In this document: one piece after another, positions 32,678 to 40,834 of the stretch
Numbering within the stretch: position 1 is the stretch's first letter
Layout of the letters: every line of letters begins with the position of its first letter
Assembly: GCF_017313085.1 (NCBI RefSeq)
Contig: NZ_JAFLNF010000012.1
Location: 1 to 55,484, forward strand
DNA length: 55,484 nucleotides
DNA from: Roseibium limicola
GTDB lineage: Bacteria; Pseudomonadota; Alphaproteobacteria; Rhizobiales; Stappiaceae
Reading direction: 5' to 3'
Position numbers and translations under genes: made by a program
The notes under the pieces: model-generated
Databases searched by the model: none
What the model was told of the DNA's origin: nothing
Seen by the model: only the letters and a program-made list of their open reading frames with translations

Positions 32678-33976
32678 TCAGTACCGATTTGCAATCGGAA
32701 GTTCCTGAGCCGGAAAGAGCGAAATGACCTCGCAGCCCTTGTCGGTAACGACCACCTCCTCTTCTATTCGCGCCGCCGAATAACCATCGGTGGCCGGACA
32801 ATAGGTCTCCAGCGCGAAGACCATCCCGGTCTTGATTTCCATCGGATTTTCAAGCGAGACAGCGCGGCTGATAATTGGCCGTTCGTGCAGAGCTAGCCCG
32901 AGGCCGTGACCAAACTGCAGACCGAATGCGGACAGTTCATCCGGGAACCCAAACTCTTCCGCCTTTGGCCAGGCTTTTGCCACCACGTCAGTGCTGACCC
33001 CCGGCTTGATCAGGGCGATCGAGGCATCAATCCATTCTCGGGCCTTTGTGTAGGCATCCACCTGGCATGGCGTCGACATACCGATGTTGAAGGTGCGGTA
33101 GTAACAGGTGCGATAACCTTGATAAGATTGTAGAATATCAAAGAACGCTTGATCTCCTGGTCGGAACAGCCGGTCCGTGAAGTTGTGCGGATGCGGATTG
33201 CAGCGCTCGCCTGAGATCGCGTTGATCGCCTCGACGTCGTCAGAGCCCATTTCGTAAAGCAGCTTGTTCGACATCGCGACGATGTCGTTCTCGCGGATGC
33301 CCGGCTTCAGCTCCTCATAGATCATGTGATAGACGCCATCGACCATGGAGGCTGCCTGGGTCAGAAGCTGGATTTCATCCCAGTTCTTGATTTCGCGCGC
33401 GCTCAGCATGACCTGCTGCCCATCGACCACGTTGAGACCCGCCTCTTTCAAGGCGTGGAACATGGCGGTTTCAGCGTAATCGACCCCGACCGGCATATCG
33501 ATCATGCCGGCATCGCGGATCAACCCGGCGATTTCTTCCGCATAACGCTTCATCAGTCCGAAGCTTGGCGGGATGGTGCCGCGCATGCCGACGACGCCCG
33601 CACGGCAATGATCGGGAATAAGCCAGTCGGCATACTTCTTGTGATGGACGGCCGCAGAACCGAAGTCCCAAACATACGGGGCATCGTCACCGGTCAGCAA
33701 ACAGAAGCGGCACATTTTGTCGCGCTCCCACTCTCCGATCTTGGTGGCTGAAACGTAGCGGATGTTGTTGACGTCAAAAAGCAGCAGTGTACCGCAGTCG
33801 CTCGCCTTTAACGCTTCACGGGTCCGACTCAGGCGGTAGCGACGCAGGCGGTCGTGGTCGACGCGGCGTTCGAAATCGACCGAGGTATGCCCCCAGGCGG
33901 GCAAGCGGCTCTCCCAGTTCCAATGCGGCTCGAGATCTTGTGGCTGTAGAATGTTCGGTGTCAGTGCGCGGGACAT
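32678..33976 (-). CDS. M24-fold (creatinase/DddP-like) protein with an altered metal site
   Basis: This 432-residue protein has the creatinase N-terminal domain (about 40-190; LLLFDVNNIRYVSAT) and the pita-bread M24 domain. Lining up the five M24 metal ligands gives D280, H357, E390 and E405 in place, but the second aspartate is C291 in GYRTCYYRT. An active dinuclear peptidase is therefore doubtful. The overall pattern recalls DddP, a DMSP lyase of this fold, and Xaa-Pro peptidases. ATG at 33976 has GGAGGAG upstream. It lies between an SDR and the acetoin-dehydrogenase-like genes, so a lyase or hydrolase step on the same substrate is likely. Confidence 0.8.
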   Translation of the reverse strand: MSRALTPNILQPQDLEPHWNWESRLPAWGHTSVDFERRVDHDRLRRYRLSRTREALKASDCGTLLLFDVNNIRYVSATKIGEWERDKMCRFCLLTGDDAPYVWDFGSAAVHHKKYADWLIPDHCRAGVVGMRGTIPPSFGLMKRYAEEIAGLIRDAGMIDMPVGVDYAETAMFHALKEAGLNVVDGQQVMLSAREIKNWDEIQLLTQAASMVDGVYHMIYEELKPGIRENDIVAMSNKLLYEMGSDDVEAINAISGERCNPHPHNFTDRLFRPGDQAFFDILQSYQGYRTCYYRTFNIGMSTPCQVDAYTKAREWIDASIALIKPGVSTDVVAKAWPKAEEFGFPDELSAFGLQFGHGLGLALHERPIISRAVSLENPMEIKTGMVFALETYCPATDGYSAARIEEEVVVTDKGCEVISLFPAQELPIANRY

Positions 33977-34040
33977 ACGGATCTCCTCCAGGCGGAAGCA
34001 TTCCACCTTGTAAACTTTTGATTTCAATGAGATTATTGTT

Positions 34041-34847
34041 TTACTGAATGCACCAGCCGCCATCGATATGGATCATCTGGCCAGTCATGTAATCGCTGTC
34101 GTGACTGACCAGGAATGCCGCCGTCCCGACGATGTCTTCAGGGTATGAGACCCGTTTGATCGTCAGGTCGTTCTGGGCGATATCCTCATAAGCCTGTCCT
34201 GCTTTCTTCTTGAAACCAATCTCGACGAGATCCTTGTCGAGCTGCTCCCACAGTGGTGTCACAACCACGCCCGGCGCATAGCCGTTGACGTTGATATTAT
34301 GTTCGGCCAAAGAAACCGCACCACAATGAGTGAGGGCCAGGCAGCCATATTTCGAGGTGCAATAGACCGTTACATCCTTGAGAGGCTTGCGTGATGCTAT
34401 CGAACCGACATTGATGATCTTGTAAGGTGTTTCCTGCGGTCCCTGATCAATCATCTGGCGGGCAGCTTCCTGCATGCCCAGCCACATGGCCTTGGTGTTG
34501 ACGTTCATGATCATGTCCCAGTTATCTTCATCGATATCCATGAAGAAACGGGGCTTGTTGAGACCGGCATTGAAGATGGCGACATTGATCATGCCAAACG
34601 CATCCACCGTGGCCTTGACGGCCCCAGCGTTATCCTCCCGCCTGGTCACGTCCATCTTGACGGCAACTGCCTTGCCGTTGCCCTCGGCGTTGATCTCGTC
34701 TGCGACCTTCTGAGCTTCAACGATGTCTAGATCACCGAGGCAAATGTTTGCGCCCTGCCGAGCAAAATGCACTGCATTGGCTGCGCCCATCCCACGCGCT
34801 GCACCAGTGATGAGAATATTTTTCCCTTTTAGACGGTTGGGGTCCAT
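34041..34847 (-). CDS. SDR oxidoreductase, butanediol/acetoin reductase-like
   Basis: This 268-residue short-chain dehydrogenase has TGAARGMG (14-21), FNAG at 92-95 in place of NNAG, and the catalytic S149, Y162 and K166. The later segment NVNGYAPGVVVTPLWEQLD and the C-terminal DSDYMTGQMIHIDGG follow the pattern of meso-2,3-butanediol dehydrogenase/acetoin reductase (BudC). It would oxidise a secondary alcohol of a diol or polyol with NAD(P). GGAGG precedes the ATG. It shares the operon with the acetoin-dehydrogenase-like genes and is clearly related to the SDR in the divergent ABC operon. Confidence 0.88.
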   Translation of the reverse strand: MDPNRLKGKNILITGAARGMGAANAVHFARQGANICLGDLDIVEAQKVADEINAEGNGKAVAVKMDVTRREDNAGAVKATVDAFGMINVAIFNAGLNKPRFFMDIDEDNWDMIMNVNTKAMWLGMQEAARQMIDQGPQETPYKIINVGSIASRKPLKDVTVYCTSKYGCLALTHCGAVSLAEHNINVNGYAPGVVVTPLWEQLDKDLVEIGFKKKAGQAYEDIAQNDLTIKRVSYPEDIVGTAAFLVSHDSDYMTGQMIHIDGGWCIQ

Positions 34848-34859
34848 GTTTTCCTCCCA

Positions 34860-36614
34860 TTATAGTTTTCCGACCTCCTGCAAATGGCGGTCAGACCGGT
34901 TCTGAGCTGCTTGGAGCGCGGCTTTCGGTGTTTGAACGCCACGCAGCATGTCGTGACATTCCTCCCCGCAAATGCGGATGATTTCGCTGATTTCGGGGAT
35001 CGGTGGGCGCGGCCAGAATTGAAGCTCATCGCGCCATGACATGGCATCGACAGCCTCGAAGATTGGCGACAGGCGGCGGACCTCGGGATCTGCACCGACC
35101 GAGTAGCGCGGATTGGTCCGGCTGCCGTGCTCGACGTAGAGCTTCTGGGCTTGCGCTGAGGTAAAGACGATCAAAGCCTCGATTGCTGCTGGCAAACGCT
35201 CGGGCGCAATGTTGGCCGGGATGCCGAAGAGATAGCCGCCGACCGGCGCGATCTGTGAGGCATTCAACCCGGCAGGATGCGGCAAATAGTCGACATTGCC
35301 AAAGGCCGCACAGGTCGGGTTCTGCTCGAAATATGGCGCCAGCAACGTATAGCCATATGCCATTGCGACCTTGCCGTTGGCGAAGGGACGTACCCGCTCG
35401 TACCAGGACATCGAAAGTATATCCGGCGGCGAATACTGCAGAAGCGCCATCAGATATTCGGCTGCGGCGAGCCCGCGTTCCGTGTCGATGGTCGGGCGAT
35501 AGCCGGTCTGAGCCAGACGGCTTGCGTCATAGCCCCCAGCCTGTCGCGGCAGATTAACGATCGGCTGACCGAAATCCGCACAGGTCATCATGAACGTGTG
35601 ACCCAACGCTGTGCCACGGGCTGCGTTCCAGGCGATGCCGTATCGTCCCTGCGTCGGGTCATGTAGCGCCTTTGCCGCTTTCAGCAAAGCGTCCGTCGTG
35701 TGGGGCGGCTCAAGCCCGGCCTCTGCCAGAAGGTCTTTGCGATAAAACAGTAGCTCCGGCGTTGTCTGAGACGGCACGCCGTAAGGACGCCCGTTCCAGT
35801 GAGCTGCCTGCCAGCCTGCCGTATGGAAGTCGCTCGGGTTGAGGCGCTCGACATCGAGGATCTCATCAAGTGGAAGCAAATGGCCCTTTTCCGCAAACTC
35901 CCCAAGCCATGGCAGATCCAAAGCAATCAGGTCATAGCGGCTGGTTGCTCTCTGGGCGTTCTTGACTGCTTCTTCATGTAGGCGATCAATCGAGAAGGCC
36001 CGCTGGTGGATGGGGCAGCCCACCACCTGTTCAAACTGGCGTTTGAGCCCGTGCATGACCATAAAGGTCGGATCGCCATGCACCAGTACGCGTAGGCCAC
36101 CCGTCAGCTTAAGTGGTTCAAGCAAGACCTGCGGCGGCTGGATCGTCTGCGCCTCGAGGTATGATCCGCCGAAATAATAATCTTCAGTGCCGGAACGCGG
36201 ATCGTCGTTTCCGAAAGACTGAACCGCCATGCGGCGCACCCGGCTGCTGAACTGTGTCCAGGCCTCCAGCATGCTGGCGCTCGGATGCCGCGAAAAGCTC
36301 TTGCCAGTGGAGGTGCGCACACGCTGCTCGATCAACCCACGGCTCATCATATCCTGCATACGGCGGTTCGCCGTCGCATAGGGCACGCCCGAGGCGCCGA
36401 TCAAGGAAGTCGGCGTCACCACTTTAGCTTCAAGATGCCTCTTCACGAGATAAGCCGACATTTTGACATAGGGGTTCGGAGCCATAATCTCTAGCAAACC
36501 TTCCAGTTCGTCCTCGAAACTCTCCAGAAAGGAAAGCGCCTTGAGGATCTCGGCCTTGGTCTGCGGTGTCAGATAGGGTGTCTCCTTGCCCAACTCTCCT
36601 TTATGGTGGTTCAT
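34860..36614 (-). CDS. Winged-helix DNA-binding domain fused to a family 1 solute-binding domain
   Basis: This 584-residue protein has no signal peptide or membrane helix. Residues 15-65 are helical, and 67-112 look like a winged helix-turn-helix (TPTSLIGASGVPYATANRRM then SRGLIEQRVR and a basic wing). From about 175 to 560 it reads as an extracellular solute-binding protein family 1 domain (RVLVHGDPTFMVMHGLKRQF; RYDLIALDLPWLGEFAEKGHLLPLDEIL; YGVPSQTTPELLFYRKDLL). It is probably a cytoplasmic one-component regulator whose sensor was recruited from a sugar-binding protein. ATG 36614 has CAGGAG eight bases upstream; the frame extends 35 codons further. It heads the leftward operon, divergent from the ABC importer. 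Confidence 0.8.
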   Translation of the reverse strand: MNHHKGELGKETPYLTPQTKAEILKALSFLESFEDELEGLLEIMAPNPYVKMSAYLVKRHLEAKVVTPTSLIGASGVPYATANRRMQDMMSRGLIEQRVRTSTGKSFSRHPSASMLEAWTQFSSRVRRMAVQSFGNDDPRSGTEDYYFGGSYLEAQTIQPPQVLLEPLKLTGGLRVLVHGDPTFMVMHGLKRQFEQVVGCPIHQRAFSIDRLHEEAVKNAQRATSRYDLIALDLPWLGEFAEKGHLLPLDEILDVERLNPSDFHTAGWQAAHWNGRPYGVPSQTTPELLFYRKDLLAEAGLEPPHTTDALLKAAKALHDPTQGRYGIAWNAARGTALGHTFMMTCADFGQPIVNLPRQAGGYDASRLAQTGYRPTIDTERGLAAAEYLMALLQYSPPDILSMSWYERVRPFANGKVAMAYGYTLLAPYFEQNPTCAAFGNVDYLPHPAGLNASQIAPVGGYLFGIPANIAPERLPAAIEALIVFTSAQAQKLYVEHGSRTNPRYSVGADPEVRRLSPIFEAVDAMSWRDELQFWPRPPIPEISEIIRICGEECHDMLRGVQTPKAALQAAQNRSDRHLQEVGKL

Positions 36615-36930
36615 CGCGCTGCTCCTGACCTGGCGGCGTTCCGACCCACTGCACATTTCCTCAATTTGGATATTTTTTGGATGAACATTGATCATCTCCA
36701 TTAGATTGGGCGAGAGCACTCTCGCGCAAAACGGGCAAAAAGTTCATTCTGGATTTAATATTATTCAATTTGAATATTTTTAGGGACGCATAGAATCGGG
36801 TGGCACGGCAGGGTTCATAGGACACTCAAGCCGAGTGACACGTCCGGATCTGGAGGGGTCCTGGACACTCTGAGCCTGGAGGGGCTTTGACGAATTCTGG
36901 TCCGAAAGGGCCTATTGGGAGGAACTCAAG
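36615..36930. promoter_or_regulatory. Divergent promoter region with repeated AT-rich operator sites
   Basis: This 316-base gap holds no gene. It contains TATTCAATTTGAATA (36762-36776), a 7-bp-arm palindrome around a central T, and a related sequence TCAATTTGGATATTTTTT at 36661-36678 that shares TCAATTTGRATATTTTT with the first site. It also holds the ribosome site GGGAGGAACTC before the binding-protein gene. The sites probably bind the fusion regulator encoded to the left and control both directions. Confidence 0.65.
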
Positions 36931-37893
36931 ATGAAAAATACACTTCGCGCTGTGCTCGCGATCAGCACCGCAGCGGCCGGAATGACATTCGCCGGCGCCG
37001 CTTTTGCCGACACCATGAAAATCGGAATTTCCCAAAACAACGTTGGCGTCGACAGCTATCAGACCACCTACGAAAAAGCCTTCATCTCTGCAGCGGATGC
37101 CAATGCGGACGTCGAAACGGTCGTGTTGGACGCTGGCGGCGATGTGGCGCGCCAGATCGCGCAGATCGAGGATCTCATTCAGCAGGAAGTTGACGCGATC
37201 ATCATCTGGCCGACCAATGGCGAAGCCGTCATCCCGGCCGTTCGCAAGGCATCCAAAGCCGGCATCCCGGTGATCGTTACCAACTCCAACATTGCCGAAC
37301 AGGGCTTTGACTTCGTCAAATCCTTCTCCGGCCCCGACAACATCACCCAGGGCGCCCGCTCCGCCGAAATCATGTGCGACAAATTCAAGGACATGGGCAT
37401 TGCCGACAAAGCCAAGATCGTCCAGATTTCCGGCCAGCCTGGGTACACCACAGCCATCGAACGGGCTCAAGGCTTCGAAGAACGTCTTCCGGAAGTCTGC
37501 CCGAATGTGACCCTTGTGGAAACACAGCCGGGTGACTGGAATCGCGAAAAGTCGCAAAAGGTCATGGAAGCGTTCCTGGTCAAATACGACGATATCGATG
37601 GCGTCTATGCCGGCGATGATAACATGGGTGTCGGCGCCCTGAACGCTGCAAAGGCCTCTGGTCGCGACGGCATCATCTTCGTCGGTGCAACCAACTTCTC
37701 GGTTGGCTACGAAGCCATGGAACGCGGTGAATACTGGGGTTCGATCTATCAGTCGCCGGTTGATGACGCGGAAGCTGCCCTGCAGACCGCCGTCGATGTG
37801 CTTGCCGGCAAGGAAGTGCCCTTCCTGAACTACTTCGACACGCCGAAAATCACCCAGGACAACATGAGCAACTACAGCAAGCCGGTTTTCTAA
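36931..37893 (+). CDS. Sugar ABC substrate-binding protein (RbsB-like)
   Basis: This 320-residue periplasmic protein belongs to the type I (ribose/galactose) binding family. A Sec signal peptide ends after GAAFA at about 26, and the mature chain starts DTMKIGISQNNVGVDSYQ. The body has the family pattern IAQIEDLIQQEVDAIIIWPTNGEAVIPAV and DIDGVYAGDDNMGVGAL. GGGAGGAAC precedes the ATG. It is the first gene of the rightward importer operon and is followed by a hairpin and an SDR gene. The ligand should be a polyol or sugar-like compound, judged from the dehydrogenases around it. Confidence 0.92.
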   Translation: MKNTLRAVLAISTAAAGMTFAGAAFADTMKIGISQNNVGVDSYQTTYEKAFISAADANADVETVVLDAGGDVARQIAQIEDLIQQEVDAIIIWPTNGEAVIPAVRKASKAGIPVIVTNSNIAEQGFDFVKSFSGPDNITQGARSAEIMCDKFKDMGIADKAKIVQISGQPGYTTAIERAQGFEERLPEVCPNVTLVETQPGDWNREKSQKVMEAFLVKYDDIDGVYAGDDNMGVGALNAAKASGRDGIIFVGATNFSVGYEAMERGEYWGSIYQSPVDDAEAALQTAVDVLAGKEVPFLNYFDTPKITQDNMSNYSKPVF

Positions 37894-37905
37894 TGTCGGG
37901 AAAGG

Positions 37906-37923
37906 CGCGGGACATTTCCCGCG
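37906..37923 (+). promoter_or_regulatory. Intercistronic stem-loop after the binding-protein gene
   Basis: CGCGGGA (37906-37912) pairs perfectly with TCCCGCG (37917-37923) across a 4-base loop, 12 bases after the stop. No strong T-run follows, so it is more likely a message-stabilising or partial-termination element than a full terminator. Confidence 0.65.
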
Positions 37924-37963
37924 TCACCTCATCTCATAATCATAAAACATCCGGGAGAGAAGC

Positions 37964-38761
37964 ATGGGCCGTGTGTCCGGGCGTTCCTGCATTGTCACTG
38001 GCGCCGCGCGCGGCATCGGCAAGGCGATAGGTGAGGCCCTTCTGGAAGAAGGTGCCGATGTGTGTTTCGCAGACATCAACGGCGAGGAAGTCAGCGCTGT
38101 CTCAGCACGCAACCAGGAACGCGCCGCCAGAACCGGCGGCAAAGTCACCTGGGCGAAAGTCGACGTCAGGGACCGTGATCAGGTCCGCGCAATGATCGAC
38201 AAGACGGTTGCGGCTTTCGGAAAACTGGATGTGAAGTTCAACAACGCTGGCGTCAACAAGCCGATGAACTTCCTAGACGTAACCGAAGACAACTGGAATT
38301 TCATTATGACGGTCAACGGCCTGGGCTGCATGATCGGTATCCAGGAAGCCGCAAGGCAAATGATCTCACAAGGCACCGGCGGAAAGATCATCAACACCGC
38401 CTCCGTGGCCGCGCGTCAGGGGTTCGACAATGTCGCGCCCTATTGCGCCTCGAAGTGGGCGGTCGTTTCGCTGACCCAGTCGGCAGCGAGGGATCTTGCC
38501 AAACATAACATCACTGTCACTGGTTTTGCACCTGGTGTTGTCGCCACCGAGATGTGGGATCAGGTCGATCAGGACCTAATGAACATCGGCGCAGCACAAC
38601 GTCCTGGCCAGGCAATGGAAGAATTTTCATCAGAGATCCTGCGGGGAAGGGTTGCCTCCCCCAAGGACATTACGGGCACGACTACCTACCTCGCCTCGGA
38701 AGACAGTGACTACATGACAGGCCAGATCGTCATGATCGACGGTGGCATGACACTGGTCTAA
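37964..38761 (+). CDS. SDR oxidoreductase, butanediol/acetoin reductase-like
   Basis: This 265-residue short-chain dehydrogenase has TGAARGIG (12-19), NNAG (93-96) and catalytic S147, Y160 and K164. It shares with the SDR at 34041-34847 the blocks NNAG/FNAG-x-NKP, EDNW, IQEAARQMI, APGVV and DSDYMTGQ-x-x-x-IDGG, so the two are paralogues. These blocks resemble meso-butanediol dehydrogenase/acetoin reductase. It sits inside an ABC importer operon between binding protein and permeases, so it probably oxidises the imported compound. GGGAGAG precedes the ATG. Confidence 0.9.
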   Translation: MGRVSGRSCIVTGAARGIGKAIGEALLEEGADVCFADINGEEVSAVSARNQERAARTGGKVTWAKVDVRDRDQVRAMIDKTVAAFGKLDVKFNNAGVNKPMNFLDVTEDNWNFIMTVNGLGCMIGIQEAARQMISQGTGGKIINTASVAARQGFDNVAPYCASKWAVVSLTQSAARDLAKHNITVTGFAPGVVATEMWDQVDQDLMNIGAAQRPGQAMEEFSSEILRGRVASPKDITGTTTYLASEDSDYMTGQIVMIDGGMTLV

Positions 38762-38789
38762 GGAGCGTCATCGGGTTTGGGAGGATCAG

Positions 38790-39821
38790 ATGTCAGAACT
38801 GACACAAGAAAAAATCGGCCTTAAAAGCAGGCGAAGGGAGCAACCAGTGGGGCGCTTTTCCAATCTGAAACTGGGGGAGATCCTTGCCCGACAGGGCATC
38901 CTCATCGCATTTGCGCTCTTTCTGATCGGCTTCACCATTGCAAATGATCGCTTTCTCGCCCCGGACAATATCATGGGGGTGGTTCGCTCGTCGGCCATTC
39001 TCGGCGTCATGGCACTTGGTGTTACCTTCGTCGTTCTGAGCGGCAATCTCGACCTCTCGGTCGGATCGATGATGTCCTTCTCGACGATTGTCGTTCTCGA
39101 TCTTCACGACAAGATCGGCCCTGTGTTGGCCATCCCGGCCATGTTCGCCATGACCATGTGTCTCGGCGCGTTGATTGGTTTTCTCGTTGGTTACCTCAGA
39201 CTGAACTCCCTCATTGTGACACTTGGCATGTTGTCGGCCATCCACGGCCTGACGCTGACTTATTCCGGCGGCAAGAACATGGACATCGCGGACAAGGAAG
39301 GCACCTGGTTCAGCGTCTTCGGTCAGTCCGACCTCGTGGGCATCCCAGTCCCCATCCTCATCTTCGCACTGCTTGCATCCACACTCGGAATCCTACTGGC
39401 GAAAACGCCATATGGCCGCAAGGTCTATGCCGTCGGCGGCAACGGTCTGGCAGCAACATTCTCGGGCATCAACCGGTCACGGGTAGTCTTCACCTGCTAT
39501 GTCCTTTCGTCATTTTGCGTGGCAACCGCAGGCCTGCTGCAAGCCAGCCGATCCCTCGGAAGCCAGAACACTGTGGGTCAGGGGCTTGAGCTTGAGGTGC
39601 TGGCCGCTGTCATTTTGGGCGGTGCGTCCCTGATGGGCGGCTCCGGCACGATCTTCAAAACCGTGATCGGTGTGCTGATCCTCGGCTTTATCCAAAACGG
39701 TCTTTTGCTCGTGGGGCTGCAGTTCTACGCCCAATACATCGTCACCTGGATCATCATCATTCTTGCAGTCTGGTTGGACATCGCAGCCAAGCGCGGCAAG
39801 CTCTGGTCACCGATAGCGTGA
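38790..39821 (+). CDS. Ribose-type ABC permease (RbsC-like)
   Basis: This 343-residue inner-membrane permease has a basic cytoplasmic N-terminus and then about eight to ten helices. It carries the RbsC family motifs SGNLDLSVGSMMSFS (85-99), GGKNMDIADKEG and LGGASLMGGSGTIF near 270. It probably forms a heterodimer with the next permease, since two different permease genes are present where ribose systems usually have one. GGGAGGATCAG precedes the ATG. The stop is 11 bases before the next ATG. Confidence 0.92.
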   Translation: MSELTQEKIGLKSRRREQPVGRFSNLKLGEILARQGILIAFALFLIGFTIANDRFLAPDNIMGVVRSSAILGVMALGVTFVVLSGNLDLSVGSMMSFSTIVVLDLHDKIGPVLAIPAMFAMTMCLGALIGFLVGYLRLNSLIVTLGMLSAIHGLTLTYSGGKNMDIADKEGTWFSVFGQSDLVGIPVPILIFALLASTLGILLAKTPYGRKVYAVGGNGLAATFSGINRSRVVFTCYVLSSFCVATAGLLQASRSLGSQNTVGQGLELEVLAAVILGGASLMGGSGTIFKTVIGVLILGFIQNGLLLVGLQFYAQYIVTWIIIILAVWLDIAAKRGKLWSPIA

Positions 39822-39832
39822 GGCGGACAATC

Positions 39833-40834
39833 ATGGAACCTGGAACGCTCAGTACCTTTCTAAAGCGTGGTGCCATTTGGGGCTTCATCGTTTTCGAGCT
39901 TATCTTCTTCAGTCTCGCCGGCGAATTCCTGTCGTTCAGCGACAAGGCCTTCATGGACCTGGACAACATGCTGTTGTTGTTCAAACAATCCGCCCCCATC
40001 GGAATCATCGCCGTGGGCATGACCATTATCATGATCAACGGCAACATCGATCTGAGCGTCGGAGCGACCTATGCCCTGAGTGCCATCGTCCTACTCGACA
40101 GCATGACGTGGCCGATGTTTGCCGGAATGGGCAATGCGGTGATCCCGATTGCCTGGGGCCTGGCCTTGCTGACGGGTGTCGTGCTTGGCGCGCTCAATGG
40201 GCTGATCGTCTGGAAGACCGGCGTGGACGCCTTCATCGTGACGCTTGGCGCTATGCTGGGCTATCGCGGTCTGGTCTTCATGTACAACGGTGAGCAGCCG
40301 ACCTCTCACCTTAACTGGACTTTGGTCGATTTTGCAGAAGCGCAGTTTCTCGGGCTTCACACAGCCACCTGGTTCCTAGTCGCTGTCACTGCCGCTGTCT
40401 GGTTTTTGATGAACAAGACAGTTCATGGCCGCAACGCCTATGCGATTGGTGACAACCGCGCAGCGGCCACCAACGCAGGTATCCGTGTCGGCCCGCACAT
40501 GCTGATCAATTTCATGATCATCGGCTTTCTTGCCTCGCTTTCGGCTGTCGCATTTTATTCAGAATCTGGCTCCGTCAATCCCAATGACGGTGAACTCTAC
40601 GAGCTTTGGGTGATCACTGCCGTGGTCCTGGGTGGCACAAAGCTGACCGGGGGCGCCGGATCGGTGCTGTCCACCCTTGGTGGTGTTCTGGCGATACAGC
40701 TGCTGCGAAAAGGGCTTGGGCACATTGGTGCAGACACGGAAACCGTCAATCTTGCAATCGGCATAATCCTGATTGCCGTGCTGTTGCTTGACCGGCAGTT
40801 GAACATCAAGGGCAAAGAGGAGCTGAGAGTATGA
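39833..40834 (+). CDS. Second ribose-type ABC permease (RbsC-like)
   Basis: This 333-residue permease has the same family motifs as its neighbour, INGNIDLSVGATYALS (near 66) and LGGTKLTGGAGSVLSTLGG, but is otherwise divergent. The start is either GTG at 39818, overlapping the previous stop, or ATG at 39833, which has GAGGCGG upstream and is preferred. It overlaps the ATPase gene by four bases. Confidence 0.9.
   Translation: MEPGTLSTFLKRGAIWGFIVFELIFFSLAGEFLSFSDKAFMDLDNMLLLFKQSAPIGIIAVGMTIIMINGNIDLSVGATYALSAIVLLDSMTWPMFAGMGNAVIPIAWGLALLTGVVLGALNGLIVWKTGVDAFIVTLGAMLGYRGLVFMYNGEQPTSHLNWTLVDFAEAQFLGLHTATWFLVAVTAAVWFLMNKTVHGRNAYAIGDNRAAATNAGIRVGPHMLINFMIIGFLASLSAVAFYSESGSVNPNDGELYELWVITAVVLGGTKLTGGAGSVLSTLGGVLAIQLLRKGLGHIGADTETVNLAIGIILIAVLLLDRQLNIKGKEELRV

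Noticed and set aside
36615..36719. Signal peptide or extra domain in the upstream extension of the fusion regulator
   Set aside because: The 35 extra residues are polar with no hydrophobic core, and none of the earlier starts has a well-placed ribosome site.
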